64,000 nt of DNA, taken from the NCBI RefSeq assembly GCF_001424125.1, contig NZ_LMQI01000003.1, positions 612,929 to 676,928 of the forward strand, read 5' to 3'. Made by a program: the position numbers and the translations under genes. The notes below the pieces were generated by a model. That model saw only the letters and a list, made by a program, of their open reading frames with translations. It was not told the origin of the DNA and ran no database searches. Positions within the stretch are counted from its first letter, which is position 1. Every line of letters begins with the position of its first letter. Below are positions 17,702 through 28,287 of this stretch, piece after piece. This stretch comes from Cellulomonas sp. Leaf395 (GTDB lineage: Bacteria > Actinomycetota > Actinomycetes > Actinomycetales > Cellulomonadaceae).

Positions 17702-18994
17702 TCAGAGCCGCCCGGCCGCCTTCAGTGCGATGTAGGTGTCGGCGAGCCGGGGTGCCAGGTCGTCCGGCAGTGCGTCGACGACCTCGGCGCCACGCTGGCG
17801 CAGTCGGACTGAGACGGCCGCGCGCTCGAGGCCCACGCGCTCGGCGGCAGCCGCGTCGAACACCGCCGCGGCACCGGTGCGGGCCGTGCGCAGCGCATCG
17901 ACCTCGGGGTCGGACACCGACGCGAGCACCACCTGGTGCCGCTCGGTGAGCTGCCCGGCGACGCCGAGCAGACCCTGCTCGACCGCGGAGGGGTCGAGCG
18001 CGGTGAGCAGCACGACGAGGGCACGCTGGCTGAGCCGCTGACGGATCTGCGCCACGATCCCCGGCCAGTCGGTCTCCACGAGCTCGGGCTCGGCCAGGGC
18101 GAGCGTGTCCGCGAACGGCGCCATCACCCCGGCGCCTGTCGCGCCGGCCACCCGGCCGCGCACCCGGCGGTCGAAGACCAGCAGCTCGACCCGGTCGCCG
18201 GCCTTCGTGGCGAGCGCGGCGAGCAGCAGCGCAGCCTCGATCGACGCGTCGATCCGGGGTGCGTCCAGCACGCGCACGGCGGACGTGCGGCCGGTGTCGA
18301 GCACGATCAGGACCCGGCGGTCGCGCTCCGGCCGCCACGTGCGCACGACGACGTCGGAGCGCCGGGCTGTGGCGCGCCAGTCGATCGCCCGGACGTCGTC
18401 GCCGATCACGTACTCCCGCAGCGAGTCGAACTCGGTCCCCGGGCCGCGCACCTGCACGGACGCCCGCCCGTCCAGCTCTCGAAGCCGGGCCAGCCGGCTC
18501 GGCAGGTGCCGCCGCGAGGCGAACTCAGGCAGCACCCGCAGCCGTCCGGGGACGGTCAGCGATGCCTGGCGGCCCGCGAGCTGCAGCGGCCCGAGCGTAC
18601 GGATCGTCACGCGGTCCGCCTGGGCGTCGCCACGCCGTGCGGGCACGAGGACCGTCCGGACCCGGATGCCGTCCCCAGGGCGCACGTCCACGCGGTGCCG
18701 GTCCGTCTGAGCGCCCGTCGACGGGGGCCACGCGTCCCGGACGAGCGCCCGGAGCCGGCGTCCGCCCTGGTTCGTCAGGGTGAGCGTGGACGTCGCGGGA
18801 TCCGTGAGCCGGACGGATGCGGGCACCTCGCGCCGGATCGCGACCTGCCGGGGAGACGCGGCGAGCGCGACGTCCGCGACGCACGCGACCACGACGAGCA
18901 GCGTCCACAGAAGCACTGTCCCGGCGGCGGGCACGACGAGCACCACCGGCAGACCGAGCGCGGCGAGGACGACCGCGCGCCAGGTGAGGGCCAC
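17702..18994 (-). CDS. DUF58 domain-containing membrane protein
   Basis: A 430-residue protein with two N-terminal transmembrane helices (residues about 5-45), a beta-sandwich region, and the DUF58 core with YVIGDDVRAIDWRATARRSD followed by a von Willebrand factor A-like fold (VLIVLDTGRTS). DUF58 proteins partner with MoxR ATPases, which remodel or load them. The GTG start is one base after the MoxR stop, so the pair is a single translational unit. It is the last gene of a five-gene minus-strand operon. Confidence 0.9.
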   Translation of the reverse strand: MALTWRAVVLAALGLPVVLVVPAAGTVLLWTLLVVVACVADVALAASPRQVAIRREVPASVRLTDPATSTLTLTNQGGRRLRALVRDAWPPSTGAQTDRHRVDVRPGDGIRVRTVLVPARRGDAQADRVTIRTLGPLQLAGRQASLTVPGRLRVLPEFASRRHLPSRLARLRELDGRASVQVRGPGTEFDSLREYVIGDDVRAIDWRATARRSDVVVRTWRPERDRRVLIVLDTGRTSAVRVLDAPRIDASIEAALLLAALATKAGDRVELLVFDRRVRGRVAGATGAGVMAPFADTLALAEPELVETDWPGIVAQIRQRLSQRALVVLLTALDPSAVEQGLLGVAGQLTERHQVVLASVSDPEVDALRTARTGAAAVFDAAAAERVGLERAAVSVRLRQRGAEVVDALPDDLAPRLADTYIALKAAGRL

Positions 18995-18995
18995 G

Positions 18996-20002
<1,007 letters not shown>

Positions 20003-20006
<4 letters not shown>

Positions 20007-21205
20007 GTTCGGTGAACCTCGCTCTCGAGATGGTCCAGGTCACGGGCCAGCTGGGCCAGCCCGCGGTCATCGGTCGGTGGGGGTCCGTACAGCAGCGCCT
20101 CGACGTCAGCGGGGCGGCGCCCGGCCGCACGGGCGATCGCGTCGATGACGAGGGGTGCGGCCGCGGAGCGGGGCAGGCCGAGCCGCCCCGCGCTCCGTGC
20201 GGCCGTCCCGGCGCGCAGAGAGGCAGCGGCGTGCCCGTAGGACCGGCCGCGGCGGTAGAGGCGCCCGCGGCCGCGGGTTGTCTCGCCCGCGCGGACCACC
20301 ACCGGCAGCTTCTCGGTGACGAGGCGGCCGAGGCGGCGTCCGCGCCAGAGCGCGGCGACCACGACGACGAGCAGGAGCTGCAGCGCGAGGATCGGGACGA
20401 CCGGCGGCAGGAGCTGGCCGGGTGCGGGCTCGGACTCACCGCCCGCCCCCACGTCGTCGAGCGACGGGATGTACCAGACGAGCCGCTCGTGGCGACCCAG
20501 CGCCCGCAGGACGAGCGCGGCGTTGCCCTGCTCGTCGAGGTGCTCGTTGGTCAGTGGCGCCGTGTCGGCCAGCGCGACGATCCGGCGCCCGTCGGACTCG
20601 GCCACCGCGTAGGCGCCGCCCCGGTCCGTCGTGGTGCCCGGGGCGGGGAAGCAGACGATCGCGCCCGGACCCGTGGCCAGCATGCTGCCGCTCGCCGTGA
20701 TGGCGCCGGCGACGACCGCGTCCGGGTCCTCGCACTCCGCGGAGCGGACCTCGAGCTCGGCGGAGGAGTCGCCGCTCGACGCGAGCGACGGGCTGAGCAT
20801 GCCCAGCGCCCACCCCGCGTCGACGAGCACCAGGTCGGCACCCGTGTCGTCGAGGGCGTCGACCTGCTCGTCCACGAGCAGGTAGTCGCCGACGACAAGA
20901 ACCGTCGCGCCGGGACCGGCCAGGGCCTCGACGTCGGCGATGTGGCGCACGTAGCGGACGTCCACGCCCTCGCGCTCGAGGATCTGCGCTGCGGCGCGGG
21001 CCCCGAGGTCGCCGGGGTTGTCGGGCGCGAGGGTCAGCGTGGAGGTCTGCGGCTCGGGGAGCGCGGAGAGGAGGGCGGCGACGACGACGAGTGCCAGGAG
21101 GCCGAGCCACCACCGGGCTCGTCGCCACCGCCGTGCCGACCTGCTGCGGGTCGAGGTGCCGTCGCCGACGACCGCCTCGTGCACCGTGACGACCGGCGTG
21201 CTCAT
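20003..21205 (-). CDS. DUF4350 domain-containing membrane protein
   Basis: A 400-residue protein. One transmembrane helix (WWLGLLALVVVAALLSAL) is followed by an extracytoplasmic DUF4350 domain of Rossmann-like type (TLTLAPDNPGDLGARAAAQIL to about residue 240, with VLVVGDYLL and LVLVDAG), a second helix near residue 265 (VVPILALQLLLVVVVAALW), and a basic cytoplasmic tail. The family always accompanies MoxR/DUF58/DUF4129. Its ATG overlaps the DUF4129 gene stop and its stop overlaps the MoxR start. Biochemical role unknown. Confidence 0.88.
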
Positions 21206-21870
21206 CGGGGTGCCGCCACCGTGGGGTCGCTGACCTCGACGCCGGACGCCGGCCGCGCGTCCTGGACGCGGGCATCGAGGCCGCGCAGGCGGATCTCGTC
21301 CTGGGCGGTCGCCGGCACGTCGCCATAGGCGACGTCGTCGAACGTGCGCCCGGCCGCGACGAGCTCGGAGCCGAGTGCCGGGAGCCGGGCGGCGGCAGCC
21401 AGCGCCGCCTCGTGCGCGGTCCGGGCCGCCCGCTCGTCGAGCACCGTCCGCTCTTCGAGCCCGCGCACGATCGCGCGGAACCGCTCGAGCACGGCCACCC
21501 CCCAGTCGCCGGCCGCGGCGGCTGCGTCGGCAGCGGCGCGGATCTCGTCCGAGGTGCGTCCGTCGTCGTCTGCAAGGACGCTCCGGTCGGCGCGCCCGCG
21601 GCGGGAGAGCCGGACCGGGCCCGCGACCAGGAACGCGACCGTGACGACCGCCGCGAGCACACCGACGACCACGAGGACCGCGAGCGGGTCGAACACCGCG
21701 GGCGTCCGAAGACCGTCGAGCAGCTCGGCCAGCCATTCCACCGCCCGGGTGAGCAGCGAACGCTGCTCGTGGTAGATCGGGTCGAGCAGCTCCTCGGTGG
21801 CCCAGCGCCTGGCCGTCGTGGCGTCGGGGTCGACGGGCACGCTGCCGACCACGCGGGCGAGCACGCTCAC
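21202..21870 (-). CDS. DUF4129 domain-containing protein
   Basis: A 222-residue protein with a central transmembrane helix at about residues 59-85 (VLVVVGVLAAVVTVAFLVAGPV) and a cytoplasmic C-terminal DUF4129 domain (GDWGVAVLERFRAIVRGLEER, then TFDDVAYGDVPA). In other bacteria the domain can be fused to transglutaminase-like proteins of the same cluster; here it is alone. GTG start overlaps the preceding gene (GTGA), its end overlaps the DUF4350 gene. It is part of the MoxR operon. Confidence 0.88.
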   Translation of the reverse strand: MSVLARVVGSVPVDPDATTARRWATEELLDPIYHEQRSLLTRAVEWLAELLDGLRTPAVFDPLAVLVVVGVLAAVVTVAFLVAGPVRLSRRGRADRSVLADDDGRTSDEIRAAADAAAAAGDWGVAVLERFRAIVRGLEERTVLDERAARTAHEAALAAAARLPALGSELVAAGRTFDDVAYGDVPATAQDEIRLRGLDARVQDARPASGVEVSDPTVAAPR

Positions 21871-23006
21871 GCGGTGGTCTCTGCAGCGCGGGCCAGCTCG
21901 ACGTCCAACCCTTCGCGGCGCATCCTCACGTCGATGTAGAGGAGGGCCACCACGGCGGACACGAACGTCGTGGACAAGGTGGAGGCGATGATGTTGGCGA
22001 TACCGATCACGACGAACGAGCCGAACGACGTCGCCGTGGGGTCGCGCAGGACGAGCTGCGCGATGAGGGTCGCGGGGAACACGATGATCTGCGCGATGAT
22101 CGCGGCCAGGATCGTGGTCACCAGGTAGATGCCGAACAGGCGCCAGAAGGTCCGGCGGGTGAGGCGCCACGCCCGGGCGATCGTCGGCCAGAACTTCTTG
22201 CCCTCGAGCATCAGCGCGGGTGGCACGAGCAGCGTCCGGGTGGTGAACCAGACAGCGGCGACGACGAACGCCAGCGAACCACCGATGCCGACCAGGACGG
22301 CGAGCGCGACCTGGTCGGCGACCGCCAGCAGCGTGACGCCCGTGACCAGGAGCGCGATCGCCGTCAGGATCACGGCACCGCTGAGGAAGGTGAAGCCGAC
22401 GACGAGCCAGACGCGCCAGGAACGCAGCACCTCACCGACCGTCGCCACCTGGCCCAGGACGGAACGGCTCACGGACACGATGAGCAGGCCCGTGAGGATG
22501 GTGGTCGCGAACACCGTCACCGGTGTGGCTACGAGAAGCCCGATCGAGGAGCCGACCTGCTCGGCGAAGCCCATCTGCCCGGACGGGTCCAGGTCGACCG
22601 AGAGCTCCGTCAGCTGCGGCGTGAGGATGCCCTTGATGTACCACTGGATGACCGACTCGATGATGACCGCCACCGTCACGACCAGGGCGGCGAGGCCGAA
22701 CATCACGCGCGGGTTGGCGCGCACGGCCCGGAAGGCGCCGTCGTAGATCTCGCCCATGCCCAGCGGTCGTAGCGGGATGATCCCCGGCTGGAGCGCCTGC
22801 GGACGCCAGGCGAGCCCGGGCGGCGGCGGCGCGGCCGGGCCCCAGGACCCGTATCCGCCGGAGGGCTGCTGTCCCCAGCCCGACGGCGGCGTGGGCGGTG
22901 GGGTGGGCGGGCCGGGCTGCGGCACGGTCTCCGGGGGCGGCGCTCCTTGGCCGGCGGGCGCCGCCCAGGAAGGCGGTCGCGGCGCGTCGTCGTGCGGGCT
23001 CGTCAT
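21867..23006 (-). CDS. Multi-pass membrane protein with glycerophosphodiesterase-type membrane domain
   Basis: First gene of the MoxR operon, 379 residues. A proline/glycine-rich cytoplasmic N-terminus of about 90 residues leads to PLRPLGMGEIYDGAFRAVRANPRVM, the signature of the membrane domain also found fused to glycerophosphoryl diester phosphodiesterases, followed by six to seven helices and the conserved IARAWRLTRRTFWRLFGIYL segment. No phosphodiesterase catalytic domain is present. A GAGG motif lies about 12 bases before ATG 23006. It is divergent from mtrA, sharing a 187-base intergenic region. Confidence 0.82.
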   Translation of the reverse strand: MTSPHDDAPRPPSWAAPAGQGAPPPETVPQPGPPTPPPTPPSGWGQQPSGGYGSWGPAAPPPPGLAWRPQALQPGIIPLRPLGMGEIYDGAFRAVRANPRVMFGLAALVVTVAVIIESVIQWYIKGILTPQLTELSVDLDPSGQMGFAEQVGSSIGLLVATPVTVFATTILTGLLIVSVSRSVLGQVATVGEVLRSWRVWLVVGFTFLSGAVILTAIALLVTGVTLLAVADQVALAVLVGIGGSLAFVVAAVWFTTRTLLVPPALMLEGKKFWPTIARAWRLTRRTFWRLFGIYLVTTILAAIIAQIIVFPATLIAQLVLRDPTATSFGSFVVIGIANIIASTLSTTFVSAVVALLYIDVRMRREGLDVELARAAETTA

Positions 23007-23193
23007 GCGAGCGCGGCTCCTCGGCTGTCGTGGTGCAGGCGGTCCGGGGCGCCGTCGTCGGGCCCCCCACGGAGGAATCATCGTGCCACGGCGACCAGGT
23101 CCAGGATGCGCGACCGGGTGATCTGTTCTTGCCCGGACACGTCGAAGTGCCAGGTGGGCCGGGTCCGAGCGCTTGCGGTGCGACAATGCCGCC

Positions 23194-23877
23194 ATGAAGG
23201 GACGCGTGCTCGTGGTCGACGACGACACCGCGCTGGCCGAGATGATCGGCATCGTGCTGCGGTCGGAGGGTTTCGACCCGGTGTTCTGCGAGGACGGTGA
23301 CGAGGCGATCGGTGTGTTCCGAGCCACGCAGCCGGACCTCGTCCTGCTCGACCTCATGCTGCCCGGCAAGGACGGCAACGAGGTCTGCCGGCAGATCCGC
23401 GCCGAGTCAGGCGTGCCCATCGTCATGCTCACGGCCAAGAGCGACACGGTCGACGTGGTGCTCGGGCTGGAGTCGGGGGCGGACGACTACATCTCGAAGC
23501 CCTTCAAGCCCAAGGAGCTCGTCGCGCGGGTGCGCGCCCGCCTGCGCCGCAGCGACGAGCCGGCGCCCGAGCACCTGACGATCGGCGACGTGACGATCGA
23601 CGTGCCCGGCCACCGGGTCGCGCGGGCCGGTCGGCCCGTCTCCCTCACGCCGCTGGAGTTCGACCTGCTGGTGGCCCTCGCGCGCAAGCCGTGGCAGGTG
23701 TTCACGCGCGAGGTCCTGCTCGAGAAGGTCTGGGGCTACCGGCACGCCGCCGACACCCGCCTGGTGAACGTGCACGTGCAGCGTCTGCGCTCGAAGATCG
23801 AGAACGACCCCGAGCAGCCCGAGATCGTCGTCACCGTCCGCGGTGTCGGCTACAAGGCGGGCGTGGCGTCGACGTGA
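23194..23877 (+). CDS. mtrA: DNA-binding response regulator MtrA
   Basis: OmpR-type response regulator controlling cell-wall and division genes in actinobacteria. The receiver domain has D10-D11, phosphorylation site D53 in LLDLMLPGKDG, T80 and K102. The winged-helix effector (about residues 125-227) contains the recognition region TREVLLEKVWGYRHAADTR and VNVHVQRLRSKIE. 227 residues, the normal length. ATG 23194 is preceded by GACAAT with a six-base gap, possibly a leaderless -10 variant. mtrB follows after 19 bases. Confidence 0.97.
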   Translation: MKGRVLVVDDDTALAEMIGIVLRSEGFDPVFCEDGDEAIGVFRATQPDLVLLDLMLPGKDGNEVCRQIRAESGVPIVMLTAKSDTVDVVLGLESGADDYISKPFKPKELVARVRARLRRSDEPAPEHLTIGDVTIDVPGHRVARAGRPVSLTPLEFDLLVALARKPWQVFTREVLLEKVWGYRHAADTRLVNVHVQRLRSKIENDPEQPEIVVTVRGVGYKAGVAST

Positions 23878-23896
23878 CGTCGGCAGGGGCAGCGCC

Positions 23897-25612
23897 ATGG
23901 TGCGTGTGAGCGGCGCCTGGCGGCTCCTGCGGGCCCGGTCACGGCGGCGGGTCCGCTCCTGGTCACGGGTGTGGCGGTCCTCGCTGCAGGTCAGGGTCAT
24001 CACGTCCACCCTGGCGATCGGTCTGGTCGCACTGACGGTGGTCGGCGCGTACGTCAGCGCCCGCATGGCCGACGGCCTGTTCAACGCCCGGCTCGAGCAG
24101 GTGCTCCAGGAGAGTGCGCGCTCCACGCAGCAGGCGCAGGCCACGTTCGACTCCTCCACGGCGACGGCGGGCACCGACGTGCAGCGCCTGCTGCGCGACG
24201 TCGCGCTCGCGCAGCGCACGGGTGGGTCGGACCGTCGGGAGGTGTTCCTCCTGCGCGCGCCGGGTCAGCAGGGCGGGAGCGTCACGGTGTCGGGGGCGAC
24301 GACGAACCAGGACCTCCTGAGCCTGGTCAGCCCGGAGCTCCGGCTCGAGACGGCGGGTGGGGGCCAGCAGTGGCAGTCGGTCGCGATCCCGCGCGACACG
24401 GGTGGCGTGTCGCCGGGAGTCATGGTCGGCCAGGACGTCACGGTGCCCGTCGACGGCACGTACCAGCTGTTCTTCCTGTACAGCCTGCAGTCCGAGCAGG
24501 ACAGGCTCGACTTCCTCCAGCGCACGCTCGGGCTCGCCACCGTCGCCCTGGTCGCCCTCCTGGGGAGCATGACATGGCTCGTCACCCGGCAGACGGTCCG
24601 GCCGGTGCGCCGCGCGGCGGAGGTCGCCGAGCGGCTGGCGGACGGGCACCTGTCTGAGCGGATGCCCGAGAAGGGCGAGGACGAGATGGCGACGCTCGCC
24701 CGCTCGTTCAACGAGATGGCCGACAGCCTCCAGGACCAGATCCGCCGGATGGAGGAGCTGTCGACGCTGCAGCGGCGGTTCGTCTCCGACGTGTCGCACG
24801 AGCTGCGGACCCCGCTGACGACCATCCGGATGGCCGGTGAGGTCATCCACGCGTCACGCGAGGACTTCGACCCCGCCGCGAAGCGCTCGGCGGAGCTGCT
24901 GCAGACCCAGCTCGACCGGTTCGAGGACCTCCTGGCGGACCTCCTCGAGATCAGCCGGTTCGACGCCGGAGCGGCGGTGCTCGACGCCGAGGGTCGCGAC
25001 GTGTGCGACGTGGTGATCCAGGCCGTGGACCACGCCGCTCCGCTCGCCGAGCGGCGCGGTACCTGGCTGCACGTCGTCGTACCCGAGGATCGCTGCGTCG
25101 CGGACATCGACCCGCGCCGCGTGGAGCGGATCCTGCGCAACCTGCTGGTCAACGCCGTCGAGCACGCGGAGGGCAGCACGGTGGAGGTCACGGTCGGCGC
25201 GGACGCGCACGCGGTCGCGGTCACGGTCCGGGACCGGGGGGTCGGGATGACGCCCGACGAGGCCGCGCACGTGTTCGACCGCTTCTGGCGTGCCGACCCT
25301 GCTCGTGCCCGCACCACGGGCGGCACCGGGCTCGGGCTGGCCATCTCGTTGGAGGACGCCCACCTGCACGGCGGCTGGCTGGAGGCGTGGGGGAGGCCAG
25401 GCCGCGGTGCGAGCTTCCGGCTCACGCTCCCGCGGCGCGCCGGCATCCGGCTCACCGCCTCCCCCCTGCCGCTGCAGCCCGCCGAGTCGCCGATCACCGG
25501 ATCCCTGCGCATCGTCGCGCGTCCGCACAACGACCCCGCCGCACTCCCCGACATGGGATCTGACCATCTCGACACCGCGCCCTCCGACGACGAGCGGCAG
25601 GAGGTCCGATGA
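23897..25612 (+). CDS. mtrB: Sensor histidine kinase MtrB
   Basis: Cognate kinase of MtrA, 571 residues. Transmembrane helices at about 31-57 and 210-230 flank an extracellular sensor domain; a HAMP domain follows, then the dimerisation domain with phospho-acceptor His301 in SDVSHELRTPLTTIRM, and an ATPase domain with NLLVNAVEHAEG (N-box), DRGVGM (G1) and GGTGLGLAIS (G2). The ATG at 23897 is chosen because AGGGG lies seven bases upstream. The stop overlaps lpqB (ATGA). Confidence 0.96.
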   Translation: MVRVSGAWRLLRARSRRRVRSWSRVWRSSLQVRVITSTLAIGLVALTVVGAYVSARMADGLFNARLEQVLQESARSTQQAQATFDSSTATAGTDVQRLLRDVALAQRTGGSDRREVFLLRAPGQQGGSVTVSGATTNQDLLSLVSPELRLETAGGGQQWQSVAIPRDTGGVSPGVMVGQDVTVPVDGTYQLFFLYSLQSEQDRLDFLQRTLGLATVALVALLGSMTWLVTRQTVRPVRRAAEVAERLADGHLSERMPEKGEDEMATLARSFNEMADSLQDQIRRMEELSTLQRRFVSDVSHELRTPLTTIRMAGEVIHASREDFDPAAKRSAELLQTQLDRFEDLLADLLEISRFDAGAAVLDAEGRDVCDVVIQAVDHAAPLAERRGTWLHVVVPEDRCVADIDPRRVERILRNLLVNAVEHAEGSTVEVTVGADAHAVAVTVRDRGVGMTPDEAAHVFDRFWRADPARARTTGGTGLGLAISLEDAHLHGGWLEAWGRPGRGASFRLTLPRRAGIRLTASPLPLQPAESPITGSLRIVARPHNDPAALPDMGSDHLDTAPSDDERQEVR

Positions 25613-27264
25613 TCGCGCGCCGGCTCGGACGCTCCGCTCTCCTGCTCGGGACCGTCGTCGTGCTCGCGGCCTGCGCCGCGATCCCCACGGCCGGCCCGGT
25701 CGAGCAGGGGAACGCAGAGGTGACCGAGCCGTCGGAGATCGACGTGCTGGCCGAGGGGCCGCAGCCCGGGGACACGCCGACCGAGATCGTGGACGGCTTC
25801 CTGGCTGCGGGGGCCGCGGGCTACACCGACGACTTCCGGACGGCCCGCCAGTACCTCGCGGGTGAGGCCAAGGCCACCTGGAACCCGTCGGCTGGCGTCG
25901 TCGTGTCCGGACCTGTCGAGCCTGCGCCCACCACGACACAGACCGAGGTCACGATCGACGTTCCCGTGCTCGCGCGGGTGGGTGCGGACGGCGTGTACGC
26001 CGAGGCGCCGCCCGACGGCCGTGAGTCCGTGACGTTCGGGATGGTCCAGAACGACGCCGACGAGTGGCGGATCGCCGCGACGCCGGACGGCCTGATCCTC
26101 CAGCAGGAGGACTTCGCCCGCAGCTTCCGGCCGGCCTCCCTGTACTTCCTGTCGCCGGACCAGAAGTTCCTGGTCCCCGAGGAGCGCTGGTTCCCGACGA
26201 AGAACCTGCGCACGTCGATCGTCCGAGAGCTGCTCGACGGGCCGTCCGCCTGGTTGCAGGATGCTGTCGTCACGGCCGTGCCCGACGGCGTCGAGCTCAA
26301 CCCCGAGGCCGTCCTCGTCGACGAGGAGGGTGTCGCGGTGGTCAGGCTGGAGCCCGCGCTCGCGGTGACCCGCGCGGACCGTGACCTGCTGATCGCCCAG
26401 ATCGACGCCAGCCTGCGGCCGGTGCCCGGCATCAGCTCGGTGCAGGTGTTCGCCCGCGACGTGCCGCTCGAGGGCTCGGCGACGCTCGAGAGCGGGTCCG
26501 GCCCGCCGGGCACCGTCGAGTTCGTCCAGGAGGACCGTCTCGTTGCGATCGTCGACGGCGAGGTCGAGCCCGTGCCCGGCCTCGACCCGCTCGCCGGGCT
26601 CGACCCGCGCAGCCCGGCACGGAACGAGGACGGCTCGGTGCGGGTCATGCTCTCCGGGCCCAGCACGCTGACCACGGTTCCGACGACGGAGGCCGGACCG
26701 CAGGAGCTCCTGAGCGGCTCGAACCTGGTCGCACCGTCCGTCGACCGGTTCGACTGGGCATGGACGGCACAGCCGTCCCGAGGACTCGTCGCCGCACGCG
26801 TGGGTGCACCGACCGTCCAGGTCAGCGCCGACTGGCTGGAGGGCCGAGCGGTGCGTGCGGTCCGGGTGGCGCGCGACGGGGTCCGGATCGCCGTCGTCTC
26901 CGCCGGGGCCGACGGCGTCCAGGTCGACGTCGCGGCGATCACGCGTGACGAGTCGGGCGCGCCCCAGCGGCTGGGTCCTCCCATCCGTGCGGGCGCGTCG
27001 CTGGTCGACGCGTCGGCGGTGGTGTGGTCGGAGGAGTCGACGCTGGCGGTCGTCGGCCGGTCCGTCGGCAACGCGGCCGTCCACCTGGTCCCCGTCGCCG
27101 GGCCGACCAGGGCGCTGCCCGAGGTCGCGAACCTCGCCGACCTGGCCGGGAACTCCGTCATCTACGTCTCGACGACCGACGGCGAGCTGCGCAGGTTCGT
27201 GGGGTCCACCTGGGCGCAGGTGCTCGGGATCGCGGGCGCGTCGTACCCGTCGTTCCCCGGCTGA
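25609..27264 (+). CDS. lpqB: Lipoprotein LpqB, MtrAB accessory factor
   Basis: Secreted lipoprotein that modulates MtrB in actinobacteria. The signal peptide ends in lipobox VLAAC with Cys22. A GerMN domain follows (about residues 180-290, FPTKNLRTSIVRELLDGPS and a repeated strand pattern), then a beta-propeller-like C-terminal half. 551 residues matches the family. ATGA overlap with mtrB shows the classic mtrA-mtrB-lpqB operon. Confidence 0.95.
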   Translation: MIARRLGRSALLLGTVVVLAACAAIPTAGPVEQGNAEVTEPSEIDVLAEGPQPGDTPTEIVDGFLAAGAAGYTDDFRTARQYLAGEAKATWNPSAGVVVSGPVEPAPTTTQTEVTIDVPVLARVGADGVYAEAPPDGRESVTFGMVQNDADEWRIAATPDGLILQQEDFARSFRPASLYFLSPDQKFLVPEERWFPTKNLRTSIVRELLDGPSAWLQDAVVTAVPDGVELNPEAVLVDEEGVAVVRLEPALAVTRADRDLLIAQIDASLRPVPGISSVQVFARDVPLEGSATLESGSGPPGTVEFVQEDRLVAIVDGEVEPVPGLDPLAGLDPRSPARNEDGSVRVMLSGPSTLTTVPTTEAGPQELLSGSNLVAPSVDRFDWAWTAQPSRGLVAARVGAPTVQVSADWLEGRAVRAVRVARDGVRIAVVSAGADGVQVDVAAITRDESGAPQRLGPPIRAGASLVDASAVVWSEESTLAVVGRSVGNAAVHLVPVAGPTRALPEVANLADLAGNSVIYVSTTDGELRRFVGSTWAQVLGIAGASYPSFPG

Positions 27265-27346
27265 CCAGCCGACCACAGCCCACGCCCGTCCACAGCGAGC
27301 GGGCCCGCCACCGCGGGCGGCGTCGTCCGGTGCGCAGTCTTGGCCC

Positions 27347-28126
27347 ATGACGTTCGCACGTGAGCTGCTCGGTCTGCTCGTCCCGGTCGAGTGCGCGGGC
27401 TGCGGGCTCGACGACGTCGCGTGGTGCGCGTCGTGCGCCCGACGCCTCGCGGGCCGGCTGTGGCGGTGCGAGGACCGGGCTACGCGGCTCGACCGGATGG
27501 ACGGTCGCGGGCCGCTGCCGGTGTGGACCCTCGCTGACTGCACCGGCCACGTCCGACGCGCGGTCGTCGCGTGGAAGGACCGCGGGCGCCTCGACCTCAC
27601 TCGCCCGTTCGCGGCGGCCCTCGGGAGCGCCGCCGAGGGGTTGAGCGTCGACGTCGGTGCCGGACCTCTGCTGGTCGTGCCCTGTCCGTCGACGGCCGCG
27701 GCGCGTCGGCGCCGGGGCGGCAACCTCGTCGACGCGCTCGCGGTCGGTGTCGGGAATGGTCTCGTCGGTGCGGGAGTGCCCGCCTGGCCCGCGCCGGTAC
27801 TCGTCCGCTCGCGGGGCCACGACCAGGTCGGTCTGGGCGCACGAGAGCGCGCACGCAACCTCGCCGGACACGTCCGGGTGCCGACGCGGCACCGTGCGCG
27901 GCTGGCTGATCGCGACGTCCTCGTGGTGGACGACGTCCTCACCACGGGTGCGACCGTCGCCGCATGCCGTTCCACGCTCGAGCGGGCCGGCGCTCGGGTC
28001 ATCGGTGCCGTCACGCTCGCGTCGACCCCAGGCCCGCAGAGCGTGCCGAGGCTACCGCCCGCCCGGGAGTGTCCACTGGGTGATCCGTCGCCGGGGCGAG
28101 TGGTTCGGGGGCTGGCGCGGGGTTAG
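27347..28126 (+). CDS. ComF family phosphoribosyltransferase-like protein
   Basis: 259 residues. The N-terminus carries zinc-binding cysteine pairs (VECAGCGLDD, WCASCARR), and the C-terminal half is a type I phosphoribosyltransferase fold with the PRPP loop DVLVVDDVLTTGATVAA at about 190-206. ComF proteins are linked to DNA uptake in naturally competent bacteria, but the biochemical reaction is unknown and no competence genes lie nearby. The position between lpqB and hpf is conserved in actinobacteria. CAGTCT six bases before the ATG is a possible weak leaderless -10. Confidence 0.87.
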   Translation: MTFARELLGLLVPVECAGCGLDDVAWCASCARRLAGRLWRCEDRATRLDRMDGRGPLPVWTLADCTGHVRRAVVAWKDRGRLDLTRPFAAALGSAAEGLSVDVGAGPLLVVPCPSTAAARRRRGGNLVDALAVGVGNGLVGAGVPAWPAPVLVRSRGHDQVGLGARERARNLAGHVRVPTRHRARLADRDVLVVDDVLTTGATVAACRSTLERAGARVIGAVTLASTPGPQSVPRLPPARECPLGDPSPGRVVRGLARG

Positions 28127-28287
28127 CGTGGGGTCCTGAGCCGACGGCGTGCACGGACCCGACCCCACCGGGTCGACCGGGCCGGCCGCGGGAGGAGGTG
28201 ACGCCGCCCGACTGCCCTCAGGGCAGCCCATCGCACTGTCACCCTCGGGCGGGCACGACCCGCCCCTGACCCTCTCAGGAGGCTCAC
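28124..28287 (+). promoter_or_regulatory. Promoter -10 and long structured leader of hpf
   Basis: TAGCGT at 28124-28129 overlaps the ComF stop codon and would give a leader of about 150 bases. The leader holds hairpins CTGCCC-TCA-GGGCAG (28212-28226) and GGGCGGG-CACGA-CCCGCCC (28247-28265), the latter 11 bases upstream of the AGGAGG ribosome-binding site. No known RNA family is recognised. Confidence 0.45.

Noticed and set aside
24265..28014. Minus-strand open frame of 1249 codons across mtrB, lpqB and the ComF gene
   Set aside because: Antisense to four recognised genes; composition is arginine/serine-rich noise.
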